59,537 bases of DNA from an uncultured Thalassotalea sp. (GCA_947502355.1 CANMZP010000026.1:1-59537); one strand, 5' to 3'. Shown: positions 48,615 through 58,929, counted from the first letter of the stretch. A program made the numbers and translations. The notes: generated by a model not told the origin, from the sequence alone.

Positions 48615-49733
48615 TTAACGATACCCCGTCATTTCAACAAACCCTTTGCCTTGATGGCTGCCAGAAAAGCTCACCATGCCTTCAAAATATTCGATACCAA
48701 ACTGATTAATTTGCTTTTTGTTAATGACCTTAACGTTTAAATTAATGTCGTATTGTCTTACTTTTACCTGAAAAACATTCGGATAGCTTTGGTGTTTGCT
48801 GGGCGGATTTTCGATTTCAATATCATCACTTTCAAGACGCTGACTCCAACCATTTCGATGCATTAAATTACCATATTGATGGTCCTTACCTTCACTCCGT
48901 ATTCGATACACCATTAAGGCGATGTCTTTGTTAAGCCTTAAGGAAAACCAATCCCAGCCTTGCTGCTCTTTGCCAAGAAACTGACTGCTCCATTCCCTAT
49001 CAAACCAAGCATCTCCTGAAACGTTTTGCCAACGGCCTTGCCAATAGATTTGCCCATTTACTTTAATAAACGGCTGCGAATAATAATGAGAGGCAATATC
49101 TAAGCTTGGGTGTTTGCGGTTATAGCCATTCTGTCCTTGTAGGAAAAAACCTTTGCGATGCAAATTTTCAAGACCAACCTTTAGATCACTTTCAAGGGCT
49201 AGGTTACTATGCAAATTTAGTTTGGCCTTCCAGCTAGTTTCATCTGATTTATCATTGCCAAAATTCAAGGTCGCCGGCAGCAATTCACCACTGGATTGCC
49301 ATTGCCAATCATCGATGCGCATCGCAAAAGGTGACTTTGCAAACTGAACCGTGGCAAACGCTTCACGGCCATCGCGAAAGGCGCTTAAATGGGTTTGTGC
49401 ATCGGCCATCGCCGCATGGGCAAAATACCAATGCTTGTCATTAACGGCGGTACGAAATAACGTCCATTGTACGGCAATATCCTTATTATCTTCTGTTTGT
49501 AAGTTCGCGGTTAAATACCACCACTCATGACGAAAGTCTTTCTGCGGAAAATGATCTTTAGGAAAGCTGATTTTATTGTTTTCACTTGCATTGCTAAAGC
49601 GGTCATCTTTTGTGCTTAACGTTGATAACGCACCAACGTCATGCTGTTGCCCTTGTTCGCAAGATGGCAAACTCAATAGTAAAAACGAGGCAATAAACAA
49701 CTTAACGCATCGAGTGGACAACAGGCCTATCAT
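48615..49733 (-). CDS. AttH-like lipocalin-domain lipoprotein
   Basis: A 372-residue lipoprotein: the signal peptide MIGLLSTRCVKLFIASFLLL ends in LPSC, a lipobox. The body has the CrtC/AttH-type motif FRHEWWYLTANL and the paired WFDREWSSQFLG segment of the hydroxyneurosporene-hydratase/AttH family. The start was taken at the ATG that overlaps the permease stop (ATGA), which gives a proper signal peptide. With the two upstream genes it forms an AttEFGH-like system; such lipoproteins may receive or bind the exported or imported lipid-like substrate, which is unknown. Confidence 0.85.
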   Translation of the reverse strand: MIGLLSTRCVKLFIASFLLLSLPSCEQGQQHDVGALSTLSTKDDRFSNASENNKISFPKDHFPQKDFRHEWWYLTANLQTEDNKDIAVQWTLFRTAVNDKHWYFAHAAMADAQTHLSAFRDGREAFATVQFAKSPFAMRIDDWQWQSSGELLPATLNFGNDKSDETSWKAKLNLHSNLALESDLKVGLENLHRKGFFLQGQNGYNRKHPSLDIASHYYSQPFIKVNGQIYWQGRWQNVSGDAWFDREWSSQFLGKEQQGWDWFSLRLNKDIALMVYRIRSEGKDHQYGNLMHRNGWSQRLESDDIEIENPPSKHQSYPNVFQVKVRQYDINLNVKVINKKQINQFGIEYFEGMVSFSGSHQGKGFVEMTGYR

Positions 49734-52201
49734 CCCAGCCCCCTTTTGCCCAACAGGTATAAAGGTAAAATAAGCGCAGGGATCAAACACAACAGCGCAA
49801 TAAAGCTATGGTTTGCCATTAAGGTAAAATCAACCACCAAAGGCATAGACCAACCAAACGACACTGGAAACACTTTACTGACCAACACGTTGGCCAGCAC
49901 CATGGCCAGCGGCCAACTCAGTAAAATGCAACTAACAAGCAACACCAACCATTGACCTAGCATGTGCACAAATAGCTCAAAGCGGCTATAACCTAGGCTC
50001 ATTAAAATGGCTAAATCCCCTTTACGCGCTAACTCCAGCGTTTTGGCCGACAAAAACAAGCCTAAGCAAGCAATCGCCAGTAACACAATGGCGATGCTTT
50101 GGGTTAATACAAACGTTTGGGCGAAGATATTCAAAGCCAGTTTTTTAACCTCGCGAGGTTCAATAACCTGACTTTCATCTAAAGCCAACTCATGAATAAG
50201 CCGTTGTTTTAACGGCGTTGAATGCGACTGGTAATACACCCCAAAACTGCGACCGCTAAGGCCCTTAAAATATCGTTCGGCTAAATTACGCAACATAGCC
50301 ACTTCAAAGGTCGGATTGCCATAATCATAATAAATGGCCTTAACTCGGCACGTTAATTGACTCCCGCCTTGTGCTAATAAAAGCACCTCGCCAACGGTTA
50401 TCTGCTGAGCCAAGGCCAGTTGCTCATTGATCATGCAATGATTGGCATCTTTCAGAAGGGCGAAAAGAGCTAATCCACTGGAGGCAACATCCGTTTGCCG
50501 TGGTGCAGACTTGATAACGATTGAGTCAAGTTGGCGAACAGACTCATAAGCTTTTAAAGCAATCGTTTCATCATTAAAAGTGAGTGTGCCACGTTTATAT
50601 TCAATATACTCTTTAACGTTTGGTTGCGTTTCTAGCCAGTCAGCAATTTTTTCTCGCTCACTGTGGTCATAGCGAATATATAAATCTTCATTTAACTGTT
50701 TATCCAAATACTGTGTAAAAGCACGTTCAAAACTGCTTATCATTAAACTGGCTGAGATGCTTGCCGTTAACGCCAAGTAAAAAGCGCTTAGCGGTAAAAA
50801 TCGACGATTAATCTGCTTTTGTGCATCTTGCAATAAATAGCGGCCCTGAAAGCCTAGCCTGAGTTTTTTTCCTAACGCTAACGTGGCGTATATCAACACA
50901 TGAATTAGGGTTGGTAGAAACAACACAGCAATGGTGAGCAATAAAGCAAAGCGGCTCATGATCTGTTGCCAGCTAAGCTCAGGAATAAACACAAACACCA
51001 AAATTAATAGTGCGGCAAAGATACGCACTAACGAGCCACTTTTTCGTTGTATCCTAGATTGAGTTTGACTGATGTGCCGACGGCTTATTTGTGAGAATTG
51101 TCTTAATAAAGAGAGCAAAACGCCAACCGATGAAATGGCCACGGCCCATAGCGCATATTGCCAAGACCAAGTTAACTGACCGCTGACGTGCAGTTGATAA
51201 AGTTGATTTAAGGTTAGGCCTAACAAGGGCAATAACGTATTGACGATGAATATCGCAAGCAGACCACCGCACACACTGGCAAGGCAGATTAAAATCATTG
51301 CCTCTACCCATAACGCCTGTCGAACCGTACTCAGGCTCATCCCTAGCAATCGCAGCTGCCCCGACAGTGCGCTTCGGCTTTGCCAGGCTTGCTCTGCCGC
51401 TTGAAAGGCAATAAACAAACTCACCACAAAACTTAACATTGCTAAGGCACTTAAATTGAGGTGCAATGCGTCTGCAAAGCCCTTACGTTGCTGCAATGAC
51501 CAACTTTTTTGTAAAAATAAATGTTCGGGCATTGCCTCATTAAGCTGCTCTTGCCGGCGCTTAGTTAATGGCCCTACCAGCAAAGAACTAAAGTGTTCCA
51601 TATCATCGAACAGCTGCCAAGCCAGCTCAATATCTAACAGAGCAGTCATCCCCCAATCACCGTCATTAACAATTCGAGTTGGCAGACCCAAGTTACTGCC
51701 TGAAGCCTGATTTAGTAAATGGACTTTGCCAAATACATCCCCCTTATCAAAGTCAACGCCTAATTGCTTTGCATACCCTTTAGGTAATAACACATGCAAG
51801 CTATCAAACGTTTCAGGTTTCGACACACTTAGCGCCAGCAAATCCATGGCTTTTAACGAAAGCCACTGACCATTAGCCATTTGCTTGCGAAACTCAATGA
51901 CTGGTGTCACTTCGCTAAAGCCTTGACGCCTCATATTGGCGTAGTCTTGTTTACTGACCGAATGCCCTGATAACGGCATAATTTGAAAGGCGACCGGATT
52001 GCCAAGCCGGCTATCGGCTTTTTGGTATTGCGCTTTGCTGGCATGATTTAGCATCAACACAGACAACAAGGTGCAGGTTGCGATGGACAAGCTTAAAATA
52101 AACCCCAAATTGAGCAAAGGCTTTCGCTTATATTCAGCAAACTGGCAATAAAGTGTTAATGAGAGCTCGTTTAGATCAACCACAAGCGACCTGATAAGCA
52201 T
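49730..52201 (-). CDS. FtsX-type ABC permease, AttF/AttG-like fusion
   Basis: An 823-residue permease with ten or so membrane helices arranged as two FtsX-like units: an N-terminal helix (about 35-55), periplasmic domain, three helices (about 245-370), then a second set from about 400 onward with a periplasmic domain and a C-terminal block (about 690-815). This is the layout of LolC/MacB-like permeases doubled in a single chain, as in AttF plus AttG. Upstream is the ATPase; downstream is the AttH-like lipoprotein, coupled by an ATGA overlap. Confidence 0.85.
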   Translation of the reverse strand: MLIRSLVVDLNELSLTLYCQFAEYKRKPLLNLGFILSLSIATCTLLSVLMLNHASKAQYQKADSRLGNPVAFQIMPLSGHSVSKQDYANMRRQGFSEVTPVIEFRKQMANGQWLSLKAMDLLALSVSKPETFDSLHVLLPKGYAKQLGVDFDKGDVFGKVHLLNQASGSNLGLPTRIVNDGDWGMTALLDIELAWQLFDDMEHFSSLLVGPLTKRRQEQLNEAMPEHLFLQKSWSLQQRKGFADALHLNLSALAMLSFVVSLFIAFQAAEQAWQSRSALSGQLRLLGMSLSTVRQALWVEAMILICLASVCGGLLAIFIVNTLLPLLGLTLNQLYQLHVSGQLTWSWQYALWAVAISSVGVLLSLLRQFSQISRRHISQTQSRIQRKSGSLVRIFAALLILVFVFIPELSWQQIMSRFALLLTIAVLFLPTLIHVLIYATLALGKKLRLGFQGRYLLQDAQKQINRRFLPLSAFYLALTASISASLMISSFERAFTQYLDKQLNEDLYIRYDHSEREKIADWLETQPNVKEYIEYKRGTLTFNDETIALKAYESVRQLDSIVIKSAPRQTDVASSGLALFALLKDANHCMINEQLALAQQITVGEVLLLAQGGSQLTCRVKAIYYDYGNPTFEVAMLRNLAERYFKGLSGRSFGVYYQSHSTPLKQRLIHELALDESQVIEPREVKKLALNIFAQTFVLTQSIAIVLLAIACLGLFLSAKTLELARKGDLAILMSLGYSRFELFVHMLGQWLVLLVSCILLSWPLAMVLANVLVSKVFPVSFGWSMPLVVDFTLMANHSFIALLCLIPALILPLYLLGKRGLG

Positions 52202-52216
52202 GTAATAAAGAGGCCA

Positions 52217-52894
52217 TTAACATCCTTCAAGCTGGGTAAAGGGCTGTAGCGATCCCTCCCTAAGCAGAAACACTTTATTTAATTGCTGCGCGACTTTTTT
52301 ACTGTGCGTGACCATTATTAGAGCAATATTATGCGACTCTACCAACTTGAGTAAGGTTTGCACCACCAATTGACTGTTCACGTCATCTAGATCACCCGTC
52401 GGTTCATCCGCCAACAATAAAGATGGTCGAGCCGCTATGGCCCTGGCAATTGCTACCCGCTGCATTTCGCCTCCGGATAACGTTGCCGGATAGCTCTGTT
52501 GCAATTGTTTTATTCCTAGTTCACTAAGTAATTCGGCCGTTAAACTCGGGGTAAATCGATTTGCTAATCGCGCTGAAAATTCAATATTTTCAATAACGGT
52601 TAAACTCGATAATAAATTAAAATGCTGAAAAATAATGCCCATCTGCTCTTTACGTAACCCACTAATCTGGTTTTCACTCGCGTGCTGCAAATGCAAGTCA
52701 CCCACTGAAATTTGTCCTTGTTGAATTGGCGCAAGTCCAGCTATCAAATTTAATAAAGTGCTTTTGCCACAGCCACTGTCGCCCATTATCGCGATGGACT
52801 CACGTTGTTTGATTTGCAGGCTTAAATTCGCCAACACTTGTCGTTTATTGGTACCATCACTTACCCAATGCGAAAGCCCTTTAATGCTTAACAA
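52217..52894 (-). CDS. LolD/MacB-type ABC ATPase (AttE-like)
   Basis: A 225-residue ATPase with Walker A GDSGCGKSTLL, the LSGGEMQRVAIARAIA signature, Walker B LLLADEPTGDLD and the switch histidine in MVTHSKK. The sequence is of the LolD/FtsE/MacB group that works with FtsX-type permeases. It is the first gene of the three-gene system and divergent from the peptidase gene. Confidence 0.93.
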   Translation of the reverse strand: MLSIKGLSHWVSDGTNKRQVLANLSLQIKQRESIAIMGDSGCGKSTLLNLIAGLAPIQQGQISVGDLHLQHASENQISGLRKEQMGIIFQHFNLLSSLTVIENIEFSARLANRFTPSLTAELLSELGIKQLQQSYPATLSGGEMQRVAIARAIAARPSLLLADEPTGDLDDVNSQLVVQTLLKLVESHNIALIMVTHSKKVAQQLNKVFLLREGSLQPFTQLEGC

Positions 52895-53049
52895 TTCGTC
52901 GTCCTTTTATGTATATCACCAGTATTGGTTAGTCGTTTTCAGTATAGCTAAGGATCTCCGCACATTTATTTACATTTTGTTATGACATTAAAACAGTTAG
53001 CCGTTAAAATAACGGCAATAATTTTTTCCTCAAAAAAATACAAAGATAT

Positions 53050-55410
53050 ATGACCCCATTAAAACGCACGTTGCTAACAAGCATGTTATTTTTGTCTAGC
53101 CCTATGTGGGCAAATGCACAACAAGCTGAACAAGCACCCCAAAACATCCCCGAAATTACCAAACAGCAACTTCCCCTTGCGTCTCAACCTGCTCTGCCTC
53201 AATCAGAAGAGCCTCAATTAAAAGCGCCAGAAGCAATCGAGCCAATCAGCATTGACCGTATTTTTTCGGCCCCCTCTTTAAAAGGCGAAGTATCTAAACA
53301 CTTACAATATGCGCCCGATGGCAAATCCGTTACGTATTTAAAAGCGAAAGCAAGCGACCAAAATCGCTACGATTTATGGCAATACCGTATTGAGCAAAAT
53401 GAGCATCGCATGCTTGTTGATTCTGCCAGCATCTTTGCTGGTAAAGAAGAGTTGAGTGACGAAGAAAAAGCCCGTCGTGAGCGCCAACGTGTTTATGGTA
53501 GCGGGATCATGGAATACGTATTTTCCAATGACGGTAACTTTATCGTCTTCCCTATCAATGGCGATCTTTACCTTTATGATGTTAACAAAGCCGAGTCGAG
53601 TCAGCTGACCAACGATAAAGACTTTGAAACCGATGTGAAGTTTTCACCAAAAGGCGGGTTTGTTTCCTTTATTAAAAACAATGACATTTACACCATCGAT
53701 ATAAAAACCAAACAGCAAAAACAATTAACCACCGACGGCAGCAACACCATTAAAAATGGTATGGCAGAATTTGTTGCTCAGGAAGAAATGGATAGAATGA
53801 CCGGCTACTGGTGGTCGCCAAATGAAAAAAACATTGCCTTTATTAAAGTTGATGAATCCCCGGTCGATGTGGTAATTCGTAATGAAATTTATGCCGATGA
53901 AGTTAAACTATTTGAGCAGCGCTACCCTGCCGCCGGTACGAATAACGTTAAGGTGTCACTGCGCAACATAAAATTAAGTAACATGAAGGTGCAAAAATTT
54001 GATTTAGGCGATGACCAAGACATCTATCTGGCACGCGTAAAGTGGTTACCAAACTCAAAAACCATTGCCTATCAATGGCTAAACCGCCAACAAGACAATT
54101 TGCAGTTGCGTTTTCAATCGCTTTCATCACGAAGTGCGGATGTGATCATTGATGAAAAATCCACTCATTGGATCAATATTTTTGATGACTTAACCTTTAT
54201 TAATAATGGCAAGCAATTTATTTGGGCGTCAGAGCGTGACGGCTTTAAGCACTTATACTTATACAGTAACAAAGGCAAAGAACTTGCCCAACTGACCAAG
54301 GGTAAATGGGTGGTCAATGAATTGGTTGCACTTGATGAGCAAGCCGGATGGTTGTACTTTACCAGCCGTGCCGACAGCCCGTTAGAAAAACACCTTTATA
54401 AAACCCGTCTTGATGGCAGTTCACCAGAGCATGTTTCTCGCGTATCGAAAAAAGGCGGTTTTCACCAAATCAAATTTGCCAACGACAAGCAAACTTACAT
54501 TGATACATTCTCAAACATTAACACGCCGGAGCAAATAAGTTTACGCCAGTCAAACGGCAAACTGATCACCTACTTGTTAGAAAATAAATTTGATGAGACC
54601 CATCCGGCCTTTCGTTATAAATCGCAACTTGTTCGTCCAACCTTTGGCAGCATAAAGGCCAATGATGGCACAACCGATTTATTCTATAAATTGTATAAGC
54701 CTCAAACCATGGTCCCGGGTAAAAAGTACCCAGTGATTGTTAAGGTGTATGGCGGTCCACATGCACAGCGCGTAACCAATACATTCTCTGGCGTGGATAT
54801 GATTCAGTACATGATTTCACAGGGCTATGTGGTATTCCAACTTGATAACCGTGGTTCAAACTACCGAGGTACTAAATTTGAGTTTGCCATTCACAAACAG
54901 TTAGGCGAAGTTGAGTTGCAAGACCAGCTAAGCGGTGTGCAATACCTGAAAACCTTACCTTTTGTTGATAAAGACAACATTGGTGTTTATGGACACAGCT
55001 ATGGTGGCTACATGGCATTAATGGCCATGTTTAAAGCAGGTGATGTCTTTAAAGCGGGGGTTAGTGGTGCGCCAGTGACCGATTGGTCGTTATATGATAC
55101 CGCCTACACGGAGCGTTATTTGGCTCACCCTAAAGACAATCAAAACGGTTACGACCTAAGCTCCGTAATGCCTTACGCCAAGCAATTTGATAACAGCGAT
55201 GGCTTGTTTATTTATCACGGCATGGCTGATGATAATGTATTGTTTACCAATACCACCAAGCTTATTAAAGTGATGCAAGATGAGAATAAGCTGTTTGATT
55301 TAATGACCTACCCTGGCAGCAAACACAGCATGCGTGGCAAAAAGGTCAAAGTGCATTTAAACAACTCGATCATGAGCTTTTTTGATAAACACTTAAAAGC
55401 CACTCAATAG
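53050..55410 (+). CDS. Secreted S9-family dipeptidyl peptidase IV
   Basis: A 786-residue serine peptidase that cleaves X-Pro and X-Ala dipeptides from peptides. It has a signal peptide ending near NAQQ and a Pro/Gln-rich linker, a beta-propeller domain (about 70-500), and the catalytic alpha/beta-hydrolase domain with GHSYGGYM (serine), GMADDNVLF (aspartate) and GSKHSM (histidine). The double-glutamate motif AEFVAQEEM, which binds the substrate N-terminus and is diagnostic of DPP IV, is present. Transcribed alone, with its own terminator. Confidence 0.94.
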   Translation: MTPLKRTLLTSMLFLSSPMWANAQQAEQAPQNIPEITKQQLPLASQPALPQSEEPQLKAPEAIEPISIDRIFSAPSLKGEVSKHLQYAPDGKSVTYLKAKASDQNRYDLWQYRIEQNEHRMLVDSASIFAGKEELSDEEKARRERQRVYGSGIMEYVFSNDGNFIVFPINGDLYLYDVNKAESSQLTNDKDFETDVKFSPKGGFVSFIKNNDIYTIDIKTKQQKQLTTDGSNTIKNGMAEFVAQEEMDRMTGYWWSPNEKNIAFIKVDESPVDVVIRNEIYADEVKLFEQRYPAAGTNNVKVSLRNIKLSNMKVQKFDLGDDQDIYLARVKWLPNSKTIAYQWLNRQQDNLQLRFQSLSSRSADVIIDEKSTHWINIFDDLTFINNGKQFIWASERDGFKHLYLYSNKGKELAQLTKGKWVVNELVALDEQAGWLYFTSRADSPLEKHLYKTRLDGSSPEHVSRVSKKGGFHQIKFANDKQTYIDTFSNINTPEQISLRQSNGKLITYLLENKFDETHPAFRYKSQLVRPTFGSIKANDGTTDLFYKLYKPQTMVPGKKYPVIVKVYGGPHAQRVTNTFSGVDMIQYMISQGYVVFQLDNRGSNYRGTKFEFAIHKQLGEVELQDQLSGVQYLKTLPFVDKDNIGVYGHSYGGYMALMAMFKAGDVFKAGVSGAPVTDWSLYDTAYTERYLAHPKDNQNGYDLSSVMPYAKQFDNSDGLFIYHGMADDNVLFTNTTKLIKVMQDENKLFDLMTYPGSKHSMRGKKVKVHLNNSIMSFFDKHLKATQ

Positions 55411-55441
55411 CCTCAATAACTTCACCAACGTCCATTAAAAA

Positions 55442-55467
55442 AATCAGGCCTCAGCGCCTGATTTTTT
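55442..55467 (+). terminator. Terminator of the dipeptidyl peptidase gene
   Basis: Stem AATCAGGC/GCCTGATT, loop CTCAGC, followed by TTTTTTG. It lies 32 bases after the stop codon. Confidence 0.9.
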
Positions 55468-55563
55468 GTTTTAAGCGAATAAATTCAAAGATAAAAACGT
55501 TTAAAACTCAGTTCCCATGCCTAATTTATTTGATTTTTATCAACGAAATCAAACAAACCCTCT

Positions 55564-55636
55564 AAATGATAATAATTATCATTTACATTAAGATTACAAT
55601 ACTCTATAGTTCTCTCAAATAAGAATCATTCTCAAC
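55564..55636 (+). promoter_or_regulatory. Fur-type iron operator before the siderophore receptor
   Basis: A perfect 21-base palindrome (halves AAATGATAAT and ATTATCATTT around a single A, 55564-55584) closely follows the Fur-box consensus. A second partial site, GAATCATTC within AATAAGAATCATTCTCA, lies at 55618-55634. Both are within 90 bases of the receptor start, so the gene should be repressed when iron is plentiful. Confidence 0.88.
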
Positions 55637-55652
55637 AACCAAGGTCTACCAC

Positions 55653-57758
55653 ATGAACTTATCACCGCTACATCTGAGTATTATTGCAAGTTTGAGCGTT
55701 GCATCCATTGCCCATGCTGAACAAGCAGCACATGCCGAACAAGCATCAATGGAATCGATTGAACGCATTGAAGTGACAGGCAGTTACTTTAATGATTATA
55801 AAGTATCAGACTCAACAGGGGCGAGCAGAATGCCAACCTCTTTGCTTGAAACGCCTCAGTCAGTAACCGTGATCACGGACACCATCATTAATGAGCAACT
55901 CGCCACCGAGCTAGGTGAAGTTGTGCAAAACGATGCTAGTATCAAAGCAGGATCAAAACAGCGTAATCGTGAAGTATTCAATTTGCGGGGCTTTGAATTA
56001 AGCTCTTCAACGGGATTTTTACGTGATGGTCACCAACATTGGTCGCACTATCAACAACCTATTGAAACACTTGAGTCTGTTGAAGTCATAAAAGGCCCAT
56101 CTAGCATCCTTTATGGTCAATCGGCTCCAGGTGGCTTGATAAATATGGTAACCAAAAAGGCCACGACCAAATCCTTATTTAACCTAAGCTCAGACTTTGA
56201 CGATAAAGGCTCGACACGTTTTACGATGGATGCTGGTGGCGCCCTTACCGAGGATGAAAAACTTAGCTTCCGCTCGGTATTAGTGAAGCAAGATGCAAAA
56301 TACTGGCGCGAATATCAAAACGGTGAAGAACGTGAGCGTGATCGTTTCTTAGGCTCTGTTGTCGTTAACTACGATGTTTGGGATGATTTGTCGGTGCAAT
56401 TTCATTACGACAAAACAGATGATAAAGCCGGCCTAGATACTGGTGCATGGTTAGACGCCGATGGTGACGTTATTGGTGATGATGAAACTATTTACGATAT
56501 GTCGTGGGCATTTACCGATATTGAAGTTGAAAATATGGGCGTTGATGTGCAGTACTACATTAACAGCGACTGGTATGTAAAACTTGGCTATAACGAGCAA
56601 GACTTTAGCCGTCAACGCTTTGAGTCTTCACCGAAAAAACCTGGTGACTATCAACTTGGTGATGCATACACGTCAAAGCCTTACGATCGTTATGATGACT
56701 GGCAATTTAAAACAGCCTTTATTGATGTTATCGGTGAAGTGACCTTATTTGATGTGCAACACCAATTACTGGTTGGTGCCAACAGCCTTGATTACTACTA
56801 TGGTCAATTAAAAACTAACGGCGATTCTTTTACCACCGTTGTGGGCGAAGAAGAGTCGGTTAAACCGGATATCAGCTACAAAACAGATGACTCGCTTTAC
56901 GTTAGTGACTACGACTATTACGGTATTTATTTCCAAGATTTAGTTACTTTTAACGAGCAATGGCAAGTCTCTTTTGGTGGTCGCTTTGATAAACAAGACA
57001 AAGAAGGCGCCGATAACGAGTCTTTCCTACCAAAGTTTGGTGTGTTATTTCACCCAACTGAAGACACCACATTTTATGCCAGCTACACCGAAGGGTTTGA
57101 GCCACAATCTTCTGATACGCTAAACGATGAAGAAGATGCGAACCACGGCATGAGCTTGGATGCCATGGAATCTGAGCAGCAAGAAATTGGCGTCAAATGG
57201 CAAATCAGCGAACGTTTAATGCTTACCAGTGCGGCGTTTAACATTGAAAAGACCGGTAAACTGATCACTGAAACCCTCTTTGATGATCCAACGTTTGACA
57301 CCATTACCACGCAATCGGGTAAACAGGTTCACAAAGGTATGGAGTTAGGTTTGCAAGGTGCGGTTACCGACAAATTATTTATGATGACATCGGCCATGTA
57401 TTTGGATGCCGAATACGAGAAAGATGAGTTATATCAAGGCAATACACCTGTAGATGCGCCAACATGGTCAGCATCACTTTGGTCACGCTATGAAGTCAAT
57501 GCTGATTTGGCAATCAATGCTGGCTTATTTTATGAGGGCGATCGTTACGCTAATAGCACGAACACGATTGAAAAAGATAGCTATGTTCGAGCCGATTTTG
57601 GTTTAACTTACCGTTTGCCCATTAATGGATATAACATTGACACCCGACTCAATGTTGAAAACCTATTTGATACCGACTACTTAGCCGGTGGTGGTGACAG
57701 TAACGTAACCGTTGGCGAAGGCCGAAACGTAAAATTTGAACTGAAATTCGCTTTATAA
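55653..57758 (+). CDS. TonB-dependent siderophore receptor
   Basis: A 701-residue outer-membrane transporter of the siderophore-receptor type. It has a signal peptide ending near AHAEQA, a plug domain (about 50-165) with TPQSVTVITDTI, LRGFELSSSTGFLRDG and GPSSILYGQSAPGGLINMVTK, and a 22-strand barrel closing with NVKFELKFAL. A TonB box of the form RIEVTG lies after the signal peptide. A short direct duplication of HAEQA is seen at the cleavage region. Fur sites precede it; the ferric siderophore it takes up cannot be named. Confidence 0.95.
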   Translation: MNLSPLHLSIIASLSVASIAHAEQAAHAEQASMESIERIEVTGSYFNDYKVSDSTGASRMPTSLLETPQSVTVITDTIINEQLATELGEVVQNDASIKAGSKQRNREVFNLRGFELSSSTGFLRDGHQHWSHYQQPIETLESVEVIKGPSSILYGQSAPGGLINMVTKKATTKSLFNLSSDFDDKGSTRFTMDAGGALTEDEKLSFRSVLVKQDAKYWREYQNGEERERDRFLGSVVVNYDVWDDLSVQFHYDKTDDKAGLDTGAWLDADGDVIGDDETIYDMSWAFTDIEVENMGVDVQYYINSDWYVKLGYNEQDFSRQRFESSPKKPGDYQLGDAYTSKPYDRYDDWQFKTAFIDVIGEVTLFDVQHQLLVGANSLDYYYGQLKTNGDSFTTVVGEEESVKPDISYKTDDSLYVSDYDYYGIYFQDLVTFNEQWQVSFGGRFDKQDKEGADNESFLPKFGVLFHPTEDTTFYASYTEGFEPQSSDTLNDEEDANHGMSLDAMESEQQEIGVKWQISERLMLTSAAFNIEKTGKLITETLFDDPTFDTITTQSGKQVHKGMELGLQGAVTDKLFMMTSAMYLDAEYEKDELYQGNTPVDAPTWSASLWSRYEVNADLAINAGLFYEGDRYANSTNTIEKDSYVRADFGLTYRLPINGYNIDTRLNVENLFDTDYLAGGGDSNVTVGEGRNVKFELKFAL

Positions 57759-57787
57759 CACCCAACATAAAACACATTAAAAAATAA

Positions 57788-57817
57788 AAGCCAGTTTAAA
57801 GTGACTTAAGCTGGTTT
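57788..57817 (+). other. Intercistronic hairpin between receptor and PepSY gene
   Basis: A 12-base stem with two G-T pairs (AAGCCAGTTTAA/TTAAGCTGGTTT, loop AGTGAC) starts about 30 bases after the receptor stop and ends 12 bases before the next start. It could trim or partly terminate the transcript, lowering expression of the second gene. Confidence 0.45.
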
Positions 57818-57828
57818 AGGTAATTAAC

Positions 57829-58929
57829 ATGACAAAATATTTAAAACTTATTCATAACTGGTTGGGCTTTGCTTGTACCTTAATCATGATCATCTGTCTG
57901 GCAACCGGTATTTATCTTGGCGGTGTCGACCTGCTTAAACGCATGGATAATAAAGAGCAATCTTATACCCCGCTATCTGTGGCCCAAAAAGCCGAGGTTA
58001 GCCAACAGTTATTCAGTCAATACCCTACCCTTCGCAGCATTGATTTCCCAACCAGCATGCACCCTTTTATTACCGCACGAGCTAAACAGGAAACCTACTA
58101 TTTTGACTCTGAGTTGAACATAATTGAGCAAAGCGAGAATACCCGAAGTGCGTTATTTACTTGGATGATGAAACTACATCGCCAACTGTTACTTGATGAA
58201 CCCGGAAAACTTGCCAACGGCGCTTTTTCATTGGTTAGTGCAATCATTATTCTAATTGGTTTTTACCTATGGTGGTTAATCCGCAAATCTTGGAAATTCA
58301 ACAAAACCCTACCTAAAAACAGTAAGAATACTAGCTTAATCAAAAGTCATATTCAGTTAGGTGTGATCTTTTCTATCCCATTATTTATTATGGCGTTGAG
58401 TGGTTTTTACATTACCTATGGTAGCTGGGGTGATCGTTCGGCCGCTAAGGCACCGGCGACCACACAGTTATTAGGTACGCAAAATAACTGGCAATCGCAA
58501 GTATTAGCAGCTCAACAATTGTGGCCAAATGCCGAATTACAAAACGTTGCTAAACCCCGACCACCTAGAGGCAAAGCCGCACAGCAAAAGTCAAACCAAG
58601 CTTCTAAGAACAAGGATTTAGTGTACACCTTAAGCTTTAATGACAGCGCCAGCAGTTGGTTATTTAAAACCGACTCGATAAAGGTGAATTTGCAGAAAGC
58701 ACAATTAATTGAACAGCAAACCTTTAGTGATAAAGGCATACATTACCAGTTGAAATATCTCGCGCGTTTTTTACATGATGGGGCAAGGTTACCAACAGCG
58801 TATCTTGTCGTACTACTTTTAGCGTCGTTTTTTGGCTTGCTAATGATGGTGTTTACCGGTGTGACCTTTATTCGTAAGAATGTGAAGCTATCTAAACCGG
58901 GTCGTACTCAACGTCCGGCGGCTGTTTAA
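57829..58929 (+). CDS. PepSY-associated membrane protein (PiuB-like)
   Basis: A 366-residue inner-membrane protein with four helices (about 10-32, 125-147, 178-200 and 322-345), the first starting with the conserved LIHNWLGF and the cytosol-facing MMKLHRQLLLD. This fits the PepSY_TM/PiuB family of iron-regulated proteins thought to act as ferric-siderophore reductases or accessory components. It follows the receptor on the same transcript, supporting a role in iron uptake. The C-terminus is short and basic (KPGRTQRPAAV). Confidence 0.85.
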   Translation: MTKYLKLIHNWLGFACTLIMIICLATGIYLGGVDLLKRMDNKEQSYTPLSVAQKAEVSQQLFSQYPTLRSIDFPTSMHPFITARAKQETYYFDSELNIIEQSENTRSALFTWMMKLHRQLLLDEPGKLANGAFSLVSAIIILIGFYLWWLIRKSWKFNKTLPKNSKNTSLIKSHIQLGVIFSIPLFIMALSGFYITYGSWGDRSAAKAPATTQLLGTQNNWQSQVLAAQQLWPNAELQNVAKPRPPRGKAAQQKSNQASKNKDLVYTLSFNDSASSWLFKTDSIKVNLQKAQLIEQQTFSDKGIHYQLKYLARFLHDGARLPTAYLVVLLLASFFGLLMMVFTGVTFIRKNVKLSKPGRTQRPAAV

